From Candidatus Pantoea deserta (GTDB taxonomy: Bacteria; Pseudomonadota; Gammaproteobacteria; Enterobacterales; Enterobacteriaceae), in contig NZ_RMVG01000013.1 in assembly GCF_003813865.1 (NCBI RefSeq), forward strand, positions 1-64,000: DNA of 64,000 bases, written 5' to 3'. Positions 28,441-35,200 of the stretch are shown here, piece by piece; the first letter of the stretch is position 1; each line of letters begins with the position of its first letter. Made by a program: the position numbers and the translations under genes. The notes beneath the pieces are model-generated. The model saw only the letters and a program-made list of their open reading frames with translations, was not told the origin of the DNA and did no database searches.

Positions 28441-29367
28441 ATGATTTCGCGTTCTTTTCATCTTGTTTCGCCCTCCGGATATTGCCATAACCAGCCCGCT
28501 GCCTGGCGCGGCGTTGAGCGGCTGCGCGCCGCAGGCCATCAGGTTAATAATCTGGAGACGATTACCCGCCGCTTTCAGCGCTTCGCCGGGACGGATGCGG
28601 AACGGCTGGCCGAGCTGAATCAGCTGGCGCAGCTGGAATCCCTGCCCGACATCGTGCTGGCGGTACGCGGCGGCTACGGCGCCAGCCGACTGCTGGCGCA
28701 GATTGACTATGTGGCGCTACAGCGTCGTCTGCTTAACCAGCCGCTGGCCCTGTGCGGCCACAGCGACTTTACCGCCGTTCAGCTTGCGCTGCTGGCGCAG
28801 ACCGGCCTGATCACGTTTAGCGCGCCGATGCTGGCGGGAAATTTCGGCGCAGAGACGCTCTCTGACTTTACCCAACGGCATTTCTGGCAGGCGCTGACTT
28901 CGCCCACCGTCCATGTGGACTGGCGCAGCGAAACGCCAGACAGCGGCAGCTGGCAGGGTACGCTGTGGGGCGGCAACCTGGCGATGATCTGCTCGCTGAT
29001 CGGCACCCCCTGGCTGCCGCAGTTTGAGGACGGCATTCTGGTGATCGAGGACGTGAATGAGCATCCGTTCCGCATTGAGCGCATGCTGATTCAGCTACAG
29101 CAGAGCGGCATTCTGGCGCGGCAGCGCGCTATAATTACCGGTAGCTTTACCAGTACCGCGCTGAGCGACTATGACAATGGGTTTGATTTCTCCAGCGTCT
29201 GGCGCTACCTGCGCGAAACAACGGGCCTGCCGGTCATCACCGATCTGGCTTTTGGCCACGACGCGGATACCGTCACGCTGCCGCTCGGCGCGCGCGCGCA
29301 GCTGCGCGTGGCGAATCATCAGGCCGAGCTACAGGCCACTGGCCATCCCATTTTGCCTGGGCAATAA
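28441..29367 (+). CDS. ldcA: Murein tetrapeptide LD-carboxypeptidase
   Basis: LdcA removes the terminal D-alanine from recycled murein tetrapeptides in the cytoplasm. It is a serine peptidase of family S66, 308 residues. The predicted triad is S108 in LCGHSDFT, E203 in VIEDVNEHPFRIERM and H273 in FGHDADTVTLPLG. It is divergent from emtA, so the two act at opposite ends of peptidoglycan turnover. An MBL-fold gene begins 22 bp after its stop and is probably co-transcribed. Confidence 0.94.
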   Translation: MISRSFHLVSPSGYCHNQPAAWRGVERLRAAGHQVNNLETITRRFQRFAGTDAERLAELNQLAQLESLPDIVLAVRGGYGASRLLAQIDYVALQRRLLNQPLALCGHSDFTAVQLALLAQTGLITFSAPMLAGNFGAETLSDFTQRHFWQALTSPTVHVDWRSETPDSGSWQGTLWGGNLAMICSLIGTPWLPQFEDGILVIEDVNEHPFRIERMLIQLQQSGILARQRAIITGSFTSTALSDYDNGFDFSSVWRYLRETTGLPVITDLAFGHDADTVTLPLGARAQLRVANHQAELQATGHPILPGQ

Positions 29368-29389
29368 GCCGCTGTCAGGGAGATCGCCA

Positions 29390-30052
29390 TTGAAGCCGCT
29401 GTATGACGATTTGTGGATCTCCACGCCTGAATTTCCGGCGGAAGATGCCGTTAATGATTTAATGATGCACGGCTTTATGCTGCGCCACCCGCGCGGCAAT
29501 CTGCTGATTGGCCGCGTGGAGCATCCGCTCGATCTGGAGATACTGGCCGATGAGGGCGGCGTGATCCGCCACTATCTTACCCACTGGCATGAGGCCGCGC
29601 CCGGCGCCGTCGCGATTCAGCAGCGTTTTAACAGCGCGCTTTACTGCCACAGCCGCTCGCTGGGTCCGGTTAGTCGCATACTGGAGCCAGACGATACCTT
29701 TACCCATCAGGAAGTGCATTTCGGCGATTTCCATCTGCTGCCGACGCCGGGCCATACGCCGGGCAGCAGCAGCTTTCTTTATGCGTCGCCGCTGGGACGC
29801 ACCTACCTTTTTGTCGGCGATACCCTGACGCGCGATCACCACCGCTGGATCACCGTGCTGGTGCCGGAAAGCAACCCTCACGAGCTGCAACAGTCGCTGG
29901 AGTTCTACCGCACGCTGCGGCCCGATGTGGTATTGATGAGCACCACGCGCGGGCATCTTCCGTGGGTGGAGGTGACGCTGCAAAGCTGGCTGGCGGCCAT
30001 TGACGAGGCGGAGCAGCAGCCGCTGGATATGCGCCAGCAGCCGCTGTTTTGA
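29390..30052 (+). CDS. Metallo-beta-lactamase-fold protein, reduced metal site
   Basis: This is a 220-residue MBL-fold protein. The usual HxHxDH motif is only half present: H65-W-H67 is followed by EAA, so the second-metal Asp and His are missing. H122 in TPGHTPG and D144 in FVGDTLTRD remain. It may bind one metal or use another chemistry. I choose the TTG at 29390 because GGGAG lies seven bases before it and the protein then begins MKPLYDDLW; the longer open frame upstream lies inside ldcA. It directly follows ldcA and ends one base before the convergent GNAT gene. The substrate is unknown. Confidence 0.75.
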   Translation: MKPLYDDLWISTPEFPAEDAVNDLMMHGFMLRHPRGNLLIGRVEHPLDLEILADEGGVIRHYLTHWHEAAPGAVAIQQRFNSALYCHSRSLGPVSRILEPDDTFTHQEVHFGDFHLLPTPGHTPGSSSFLYASPLGRTYLFVGDTLTRDHHRWITVLVPESNPHELQQSLEFYRTLRPDVVLMSTTRGHLPWVEVTLQSWLAAIDEAEQQPLDMRQQPLF

Positions 30053-30466
30053 TTACAGTGTTTTGCTGAGATAGTGGCGCTGATGGTGACGCGGGTAGTT
30101 ATCCAGACTGAAGCGCAGAGAGTAGCCTGACTTTTCGTAGAACGGCCGCGCCTGAAAGCTGGCGGTATCGACCTGCGCATAGCAACAGCCGCGCCGACGC
30201 GCCTCCTCTTCGGCCGCTTTTATCAGCCTGCTGCCCACGCCCTGCCCGCGCAGCTCGTCGCTGACCCACAGCATATCGATGCGTAGCCAGTTGCCAGCGG
30301 TCGAGCCGGTCAGCCCCGCCCGTTTTTTGCCCTGCTCATCGGTAACGAAGACGCCGATGGCTTTAATCTCATCGATATTAATAAAACGGCTGTTGAAAGC
30401 ATTCAGGCCAAGGCGCACCTCATCCAGATCATGATGCGTAACGGTGTCTGTAACCTCTAGTTGCAT
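30053..30466 (-). CDS. GNAT-family N-acetyltransferase
   Basis: This 137-residue cytoplasmic acyltransferase has the acetyl-CoA loop in WVSDELRGQGVGSRLI near 67-82 and the late helix motif ARPFYEKSGYSLRF. The size and layout fit small enterobacterial GNATs that modify amines, small molecules or proteins. The substrate cannot be deduced. Its stop codon abuts that of the MBL-fold gene with no spacer, so the two transcripts converge. Confidence 0.88.
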   Translation of the reverse strand: MQLEVTDTVTHHDLDEVRLGLNAFNSRFINIDEIKAIGVFVTDEQGKKRAGLTGSTAGNWLRIDMLWVSDELRGQGVGSRLIKAAEEEARRRGCCYAQVDTASFQARPFYEKSGYSLRFSLDNYPRHHQRHYLSKTL

Positions 30467-30487
30467 AAACTCTCCGGCTAAGATCGG

Positions 30488-30871
30488 TCAGGAGTGGGGA
30501 TGGTCGCGATCGTCATAAGGCTCAAGGGACAGTTGATCGACATCGCGCGTTTCGCTGCGGCTACAGGGTAACAGCCGGTCGCTGTCGTGGTAAACGAAGA
30601 AGGTTTCTTCATTCGCTTTATTAATGACCAGCTGGTCGCCGTTTCGAAAACGGGTAATGGAAACCTTATCGCCGCCGTCCAGGCGGGTACGCTGCTGTCC
30701 GGCAGCGATCTGGAAATGGCGTTGCGGCCAGCTCAGGGTGCTCAGACCATACTGCGCGCGGGAGATGGTCATGGTCGGTCGGCCTGGACAGGTGATCTGG
30801 AACTGGGTATCGCTCCAGGCGGGCGCGATACAGCTGCTCAGTAAGCCAAGGGTAAAAAGTGTGGCCTTCAT
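30488..30871 (-). CDS. Hypothetical periplasmic protein
   Basis: This 127-residue protein has an N-terminal signal peptide (MKATLFTLGLLSSCIAPAWS) with likely cleavage before DTQ. The mature part has two cysteines, in ITCPGRP and LLPCSRS, that could form a disulfide, and an acidic histidine-bearing tail. I do not recognise the family. It lies 21 bp upstream of the GNAT gene on the same strand, so they may be co-transcribed. Confidence 0.65.
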   Translation of the reverse strand: MKATLFTLGLLSSCIAPAWSDTQFQITCPGRPTMTISRAQYGLSTLSWPQRHFQIAAGQQRTRLDGGDKVSITRFRNGDQLVINKANEETFFVYHDSDRLLPCSRSETRDVDQLSLEPYDDRDHPHS

Positions 30872-30935
30872 TAGCGGCTCCGTGAAAGTGATGCTCTGAT
30901 TTAATTAACTATTTTCAGGGTACCACATCGCACGA

Positions 30936-30971
30936 CAGGAAAAAGCGCAACGACCCGCGCAAGGCGGGTCG
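30936..30971 (-). terminator. Intrinsic terminator after YgdI/YgdR lipoprotein
   Basis: CGACCCGC and GCGGGTCG form a perfect 8-bp stem with a 5-nt loop. On the minus strand TTGCGCTTTTTCC follows. Confidence 0.75.
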
Positions 30972-30991
30972 AAGTGTGTCAAAAACTGTCG

Positions 30992-31216
30992 TCAGTTGCC
31001 GACTTCGGACATATCTTTAATAGTGTCGCGATTAATCTGCTGCTCTTTACCGTAGACATCTTTGTAGGTGATCATACCGGTATCGTCATCTACTTTGGGC
31101 TTGCCCTGCGCCACTATGGTGCGACCGTCAGTGGTGTGCAGAACGTGGTCGTTGGCGCAGCCAGCCAGCAGCAGGCCCAAAGTGAAGGTTCCAGCCAGCA
31201 TCAGCGTTTTTTTCAT
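30992..31216 (-). CDS. YgdI/YgdR-family small lipoprotein
   Basis: This 74-residue lipoprotein has a clear lipobox (LGLLLAGC) and a DUF903 SH3-like domain. Family hallmarks are YDIHTTDGRTI-type (here HVLHTTDGRTIVAQGKPKVD) and GMITYKDVYGKEQQI. Several paralogues are usual in enterobacteria; their function is not known and they are presumed outer-membrane-anchored. The gene is monocistronic with its own terminator and an AGGAGG-type ribosome site. Confidence 0.9.
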   Translation of the reverse strand: MKKTLMLAGTFTLGLLLAGCANDHVLHTTDGRTIVAQGKPKVDDDTGMITYKDVYGKEQQINRDTIKDMSEVGN

Positions 31217-31314
31217 ATGTCCTCCTTGTGTGGGTTCGCTTTAGGTTTAGCACAGCCTGGGGAAAGCGAAACCAGGAACAGGTTGAAAACGCATTGATTC
31301 CTAAAGGAGAGTAT

Positions 31315-31671
31315 ATGAACCGGCAAGACGCCCTGTTTCAGCGTCTGGCGCAGTCGCCGTTTCGCCGCCGTTTTCACTTAGGCGTAAAAGAGCGCGACTA
31401 TTGCCTGGCTAAAGGTCCTGAGGTTATTGATCGGCACGCGGCCGATTTTGTTGCGCAGCGGCTGGCGCCGGCGGAACCGAAAAACGACGGCAAGCAGACG
31501 CCGATGCGCGGTCATCCGGTCTTTATCGCCCAGCATGCTACGGCAACCTGCTGTCGCGGCTGTCTGGCAAAGTGGCACGGGATTGCGGCTCATCAGCCGT
31601 TGAGTGAAGCCGAGCAGGCCTGGATTGTCGAGGTGATCCATCGCTGGCTGGTCGGTGAAATGAACCGGTAA
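31315..31671 (+). CDS. DUF4186 domain protein
   Basis: This 118-residue cytoplasmic protein matches the DUF4186 pattern, with FRRRFHLGVKERDY near the start and TPMRGHPVFIAQHATATCCRGCLAKWHGI in the middle, given here as two motifs around residues 63-90. The CCRGC cluster with nearby histidines suggests metal binding. The start is the ATG after AAAGGAG. Function is unknown; relatives are small single-domain proteins in many bacteria. Confidence 0.8.
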   Translation: MNRQDALFQRLAQSPFRRRFHLGVKERDYCLAKGPEVIDRHAADFVAQRLAPAEPKNDGKQTPMRGHPVFIAQHATATCCRGCLAKWHGIAAHQPLSEAEQAWIVEVIHRWLVGEMNR

Positions 31672-31708
31672 ATGTCCGGCGTCGCCTGTCGCCACGCCGG
31701 ACGGAAGA

Positions 31709-31888
31709 TTAGTCTGCCGCGACCTCTGCGGCGATCAGCATCAGCGCCAGCGAGGCGCTTTCCGTATCGAATGCCTGCATGACGTCGCGAATTGCGCCCA
31801 CGCAGGCCATCACCTGTTGCTTCTTTTCCGCCTCAAGCTTCTCAATCGCATGACGGATAATCATTAGACTCGCTTCTTCTTCTTTCAT
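31709..31888 (-). CDS. Small helical hypothetical protein
   Basis: A 59-codon frame on the minus strand begins MKEEEASLMIIRHAIEKLEA, preceded by GGGGGA at a good distance, and ends in LMLIAAEVAAD. The sequence is strongly helical and amphipathic, with a charged first half and an alanine-rich second half, suited to a small dimer or a connector protein. No family is recognised. It is convergent with the DUF4186 gene. The ribosome site and composition support it, but homologues would be needed to be sure. Confidence 0.5.
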   Translation of the reverse strand: MKEEEASLMIIRHAIEKLEAEKKQQVMACVGAIRDVMQAFDTESASLALMLIAAEVAAD

Positions 31889-32101
31889 AACATTCCCCCT
31901 GAATCGCCAAATTTATGCGCAAAGATGGCAAGAATACCTTTAATGTGCTACTCAAGTCACCCTCTGGCACATGCAGAGCTTAACTATTAATCAAATACCA
32001 AATGGGAAGCCGCGCCAGACCTGCTATGATCACAATAGCCGGAACGTAATACGTCAAAATTAGCGCCACGACATTCTCAGGGACAGAAGCAGGTACAGGA
32101 T

Positions 32102-32431
32102 ATGTTGCGACTCACCTTACTGATTATCATTACGCTGCTCGCGGGCTGCGCCTCAGGTCCCAAAGGGGTAGACTGCCCCGGCGAGGTCAGCACTATCTAC
32201 GGTCAGCCTATGGGCCAGACGCAGGCGACAATTTTTGACCTCGTTAACGCCTTCACCGTCAGCCGCGACGGCGTCCGCGTAGAGAGTGGGACACTCCACT
32301 CGCTGAATCGTTTCAAATATGTGCCCTCTTCTGTTACTGCGGAAGGCTATTATGCGCAGCGGCTGTCAGATAAGCAGTTCCGCCTGATTAATCCGCATCA
32401 GGACACCATGATTACCTGGACCTGTCCTTAG
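32102..32431 (+). CDS. Hypothetical lipoprotein
   Basis: This 109-residue protein has a signal peptide and lipobox (LLAGCAS). After the lipid-bearing cysteine, two more cysteines (VDCPGE and TWTCP, the last near the C-terminus) could form a disulfide. The sequence YGQPMGQTQATIFDLVNAF resembles no family I can name. The gene stands alone, with AGGAT just before the ATG. Envelope location is supported; function is unknown. Confidence 0.7.
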   Translation: MLRLTLLIIITLLAGCASGPKGVDCPGEVSTIYGQPMGQTQATIFDLVNAFTVSRDGVRVESGTLHSLNRFKYVPSSVTAEGYYAQRLSDKQFRLINPHQDTMITWTCP

Positions 32432-32494
32432 GCGTGCGTCCCGCCGCCAGATCGTTTATTGTCAGGGGCTTGTCAGACAGCAGGCTAAGCTCCT

Positions 32495-33058
32495 ATGGAA
32501 AAGCGACTGGATAACAACGGCTACATTGATTTTCCCTTTCCCGCCACGCGCAACGAAGACGGCTCGCTTAATCCGTGCGGAATCGATCTGACGTTGCAGA
32601 CAGAGCGCATTGATGAGATTGCCGTGCTGGCGCTGTCGGCGAACCTGCGTCGTTTGCTGGAAGAGGTGAATTTACAGGATGGGCTGTTTATGACGCTGGC
32701 CTGCGACTGGCAGCAGCGCGCGGATGCGGTATGCGGCTTTATTGACGTCGCCTTTCGTCCTGACGTCGCCGTGGCGCAGCAGGAGACGCTGGCGCTGGAT
32801 CAGGCCTTTGCGCGCTATCTGCGCGAACAGGCAGCGCAGCACGCGATGGAAACCGATGCGCTACTGAACTATGCCCGCGGCGTGCTCGACTGGGGCTGGT
32901 CGCCGCTGCGCCAGCGCCAACGCGAGTATGAAAAGGTGACGGTGATGTACTACTGTCAGCAGCGTGACGAGGCGGAGTGGTGCCTCGACCACCTGCGGCA
33001 TTTTCTGGTGAGCTGGTATCCCGCCTGCCGCCAGGAGCTGAGGGTATCTCAGGCGTAA
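32495..33058 (+). CDS. Hypothetical cytoplasmic protein
   Basis: This 187-residue protein has no signal peptide or membrane helix. It begins MEKRLDNNGYIDFPFPATRN and contains a helical centre (LDQAFARYLREQAAQHAM) and several tryptophans and cysteines toward the C-terminus. I do not recognise it. It follows the lipoprotein gene by 63 bp on the same strand and could share its transcript. Codon use is like the neighbours. Confidence 0.65.
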   Translation: MEKRLDNNGYIDFPFPATRNEDGSLNPCGIDLTLQTERIDEIAVLALSANLRRLLEEVNLQDGLFMTLACDWQQRADAVCGFIDVAFRPDVAVAQQETLALDQAFARYLREQAAQHAMETDALLNYARGVLDWGWSPLRQRQREYEKVTVMYYCQQRDEAEWCLDHLRHFLVSWYPACRQELRVSQA

Positions 33059-33082
33059 TGCGATCGGCGCGCTGCCCCGGCG

Positions 33083-33289
33083 TCAGGGTTTTACCAGACG
33101 AATAGCGTGCTCAAGCATACGCTGTTCATCGCGCTCGCTGTGAGAGCGATGCTGGCGCGCACGCTTCAGCAGGCCGGTAATCTCTTCCCGTTTTGTCTCG
33201 TGGCCCGATTCCGCCAGCACCACCACCGCATCGCCAATCACGCGACAGACTTCATCATAATCATCTTCGTTTAATACATCGCGCTTCAT
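33083..33289 (-). CDS. YmgB/AriR-like small connector protein
   Basis: This is a 68-residue helical protein. Its spacing of hydrophobic residues aligns with the small protein encoded at 51.3 kb (D..Y/I..+.RV+...++...E...+EI.GLL...Q......E.A+RL), which lies next to ycgZ. I therefore assign both to the YmgB/AriR-type connector family, known in E. coli for links to Rcs signalling, acid resistance and biofilm. The match was made by eye and is moderate. The ATG follows AGGAGG. The gene is alone and convergent with the unknown gene before it. Confidence 0.55.
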   Translation of the reverse strand: MKRDVLNEDDYDEVCRVIGDAVVVLAESGHETKREEITGLLKRARQHRSHSERDEQRMLEHAIRLVKP

Positions 33290-33890
33290 GGCTCCTCCTG
33301 TCTGGAAATCGGTTGTTAAAAAGCGTATCCAGAAACAGTAGTCATGATTAACAGGCCCTGCAAACCCTGCGACAGGGAAAGCCGGGGCCTGCGGCGGCGC
33401 GCCTGCGATCAACGCCGCGATAAATATTCACGTACTCGCTGTCGCCTCAGCCTCCCTGACAGTCGTGTCGGCAAGCGCGCCACCACAGAGAGCGGTGTGT
33501 CGCTCTCTGTGCATTAGCGCATCCCTGCCTTCTGATGCTCGTGTCGTTGTTAACGGCAATATCATTTTCCTGTGTGTGTTGCCCACCCGGCTGAATAGCT
33601 ATCTGCCCGGTCTGCCATGTTTTCCCATCAGGAGCCGATGAAACAGATGGTAATGATTTTTCGCCAGGCGCTGAGAAGGACGCCAGACTGGCCTGCGCGC
33701 CAGGCTCTCACCCTGCGCCAGCCCTGCGATACGCGCCGCTGCGCAGTCGTCGGCGGGCGCGCCAGAGAGTCGCGCGCCGGTTACTCCGCGTCGGTTATGC
33801 AGCGATAAAAGGTAACAAAATCGTAAGTATCCAGCATATCCGTTGGGCTTTGCTACGCTTTACAGAGTGCTAACCCAAAGGAGACGAACT
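33290..33890. other. Gene-free stretch with a strong hairpin
   Basis: No convincing coding region lies here; a 63-codon frame at 33617-33808 is basic, lacks a family and looks spurious. A perfect 11-bp inverted repeat, CACAGAGAGCG-N6-CGCTCTCTGTG, occupies 33484-33511 with no T-run on either side. The right end holds the promoter of the CsbD-like gene. Confidence 0.6.
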
Positions 33891-34139
33891 ATGTCAGGAA
33901 AAATCGAAGATACCGTTAAAGAAGTTGCCGGTGCCGCTGAGCAGCAGTGGGGCGAAGCCACCGATTCACCGCGTCATCGCGTGCGCGGCGCTGCGCGTCG
34001 TTATACAAACCAGGCGTCCTATGCTGCGCGCGACGCGGCGGACTGCATTAAAGATCAGGTTCAGTCAAATCCCCTGGCTGGACTGGCCGTTGCCGGCGCC
34101 GTCGGCGTGGTAATCGGCTTCCTGCTGGGACGTAAGTAA
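33891..34139 (+). CDS. ElaB/YqjD/DUF883-like membrane-anchored protein
   Basis: This 82-residue protein begins with a CsbD-like charged segment (MSGKIEDTVKEVAGAAEQQWG) and ends with one glycine-zipper membrane helix (LAGLAVAGAVGVVIGFLLGRK). The layout matches the ElaB/YqjD family, tail-anchored inner-membrane proteins that can bind ribosomes in stationary phase. The start follows AAAGGAG. It is a single-gene unit with a strong terminator, consistent with a stress-induced abundant small protein. Confidence 0.82.
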   Translation: MSGKIEDTVKEVAGAAEQQWGEATDSPRHRVRGAARRYTNQASYAARDAADCIKDQVQSNPLAGLAVAGAVGVVIGFLLGRK

Positions 34140-34174
34140 TCCCGCGCGCCTCCCTGCGTGATGCCGGGAGGCTT

Positions 34175-34206
34175 GAAAGGGACGCCCGTCCCTTTCTGCT
34201 TTATTT
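34175..34206. terminator. Terminator between convergent genes
   Basis: GAAAGGGAC and GTCCCTTTC pair perfectly with a GCCC loop, followed by TGCTTTATTT on the plus strand. It separates the CsbD-like and DUF1289 genes. Confidence 0.82.
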
Positions 34207-34383
34207 CGGCTGTCGCCGCAAAATCGCCATACGGCCCTCCAGCGTCCGCGCGATCGCCTTCTGCCGATAAGGCGTAAGCTTGCGCCACTCCTGCGCCTCT
34301 TTGCGGGTGCGCCCACAGCCTTCGCACCAGCCGCTTTTCCCCTCAAATACACATAAATCGATACAGGGAGATTTTACCGCCAT
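34201..34383 (-). CDS. DUF1289 zinc-ribbon-like protein
   Basis: This 60-residue protein has the DUF1289 cysteine layout: SPCIDLCVFE near the N-terminus and WCEGCGRT about 15 residues on, likely a metal site. The C-terminal half is helical and basic (LTPYRQKAIARTLEGRM). It is small, widespread and uncharacterised. The ATG at 34383 lies after GAGGCG. It is divergent from an RcnR-like metal sensor across 126 bp. Confidence 0.85.
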   Translation of the reverse strand: MAVKSPCIDLCVFEGKSGWCEGCGRTRKEAQEWRKLTPYRQKAIARTLEGRMAILRRQPK

Positions 34384-34474
34384 AACGTCGCCTCTTAATC
34401 TGTTTGCACTGGCCACAGTCTGCTTTTTAGTCGCTTGCAAAGCAGCAAAATGCGCTCTATGCTTCGCCTCAATA

Positions 34475-34489
34475 TACTATACCCCAGTA
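34475..34489. promoter_or_regulatory. RcnR-type operator
   Basis: TACT-ATACCCC-AGTA, read on the other strand as TACT-GGGGTAT-AGTA, matches the RcnR operator layout TACT-G-tract-N-AGTA with the correct 7-nt spacer, though with four G instead of six. It lies 20 bp before the start of the RcnR-like gene, so autorepression is expected. It is extended on both sides to TATACT/AGTATA. Confidence 0.7.
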
Positions 34490-34509
34490 TAGATAATAAG
34501 AGAGGATTT

Positions 34510-34785
34510 ATGGCGCATACCCAAAAAAACCAGAAGAGTTTGCTGACCCGCGTTCGGCGCATCAAAGGTCAGGCGGCATCGCTGGAAACGGCGCTGGAAT
34601 CGGGCGAGGAGTGTCTGAAAGTCTTGCAACAGGTGGCAGCGGTACGCGGCGCGGTCAACGGCCTGATGAGCGAATTACTGGAAGGCCATATTCGCGAACA
34701 CCTGATGAATGGCCATGCCACGGCGCAGGAGCGCAGCGACGACCTGGAAGACATCGTGGCGGTGATCCGCTCTTATCTTAAATAG
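34510..34785 (+). CDS. RcnR/FrmR-family metal-sensing repressor
   Basis: This is a 91-residue all-helical repressor of the CsoR/RcnR/FrmR family. The overall sequence (TRVRRIKGQ, QQVAAVRGAVNGLMSELLE) is FrmR-like, but the sensor residues are those of nickel/cobalt RcnR: H3, C35, H60 and H64 are all present, while FrmR has Pro2 and Glu64. Metal rather than formaldehyde sensing is therefore more likely. The ATG follows AGAGGA. A candidate operator lies just upstream, and a DUF3147 membrane protein gene follows at 49 bp, probably the regulated partner. No RcnA-type exporter is adjacent. Confidence 0.85.
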   Translation: MAHTQKNQKSLLTRVRRIKGQAASLETALESGEECLKVLQQVAAVRGAVNGLMSELLEGHIREHLMNGHATAQERSDDLEDIVAVIRSYLK

Positions 34786-34834
34786 ACAGGCTGGAACGGC
34801 TCTGACGGGCAGGTTCAGTCACAGGTGAGAAAAA

Positions 34835-35185
34835 ATGCTCTGGCTTATCTCAAAATATGCGATTACCGCGTTTATGGTGGTGTTGATCTCAGAAACGGCC
34901 AGGCGCAGCGATCGCCTGGGCGGCCTGATTGCCGCGCTGCCGCTGGTCACCGTGCTGGTGCTGATCTGGATGAAGCTGGAGGGGCAGACGCAGGAGAAGA
35001 TCGCCGCTCATGCCTGGTATACCTTCTGGTATGTGGTGCCCACGCTGCCGATGTTTATCCTGTTTCCTTATTTGTACCAGCGCACCGGCTTCTGGCCGAC
35101 GCTGGGCCTCTCCTGCGTCATTACCGTTGCGCTATTTGTGCTGTGGGCATTGCTGCTAAAACGCTTTGGCATTGCGCTGATGTAG
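34835..35185 (+). CDS. DUF3147 inner-membrane protein
   Basis: This 116-residue protein has four hydrophobic segments. Between the first two lies SETARRSDRLGGLIAALP, the DUF3147 hallmark. The protein is probably a small oligomeric transporter or channel component, but no function has been set for the family that I know of. Its position behind an RcnR-like sensor suggests a role in metal or related stress. The ATG lies 7 bases after GGTGAG. Confidence 0.8.
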   Translation: MLWLISKYAITAFMVVLISETARRSDRLGGLIAALPLVTVLVLIWMKLEGQTQEKIAAHAWYTFWYVVPTLPMFILFPYLYQRTGFWPTLGLSCVITVALFVLWALLLKRFGIALM

Positions 35186-35200
35186 ACGCGCGGCGGCTGG

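Noticed and set aside
33617-33808. 63-codon frame in non-coding DNA
   Set aside because: Arginine-rich chance composition, no family; an AGGAG lies inside it but leads to no better frame.
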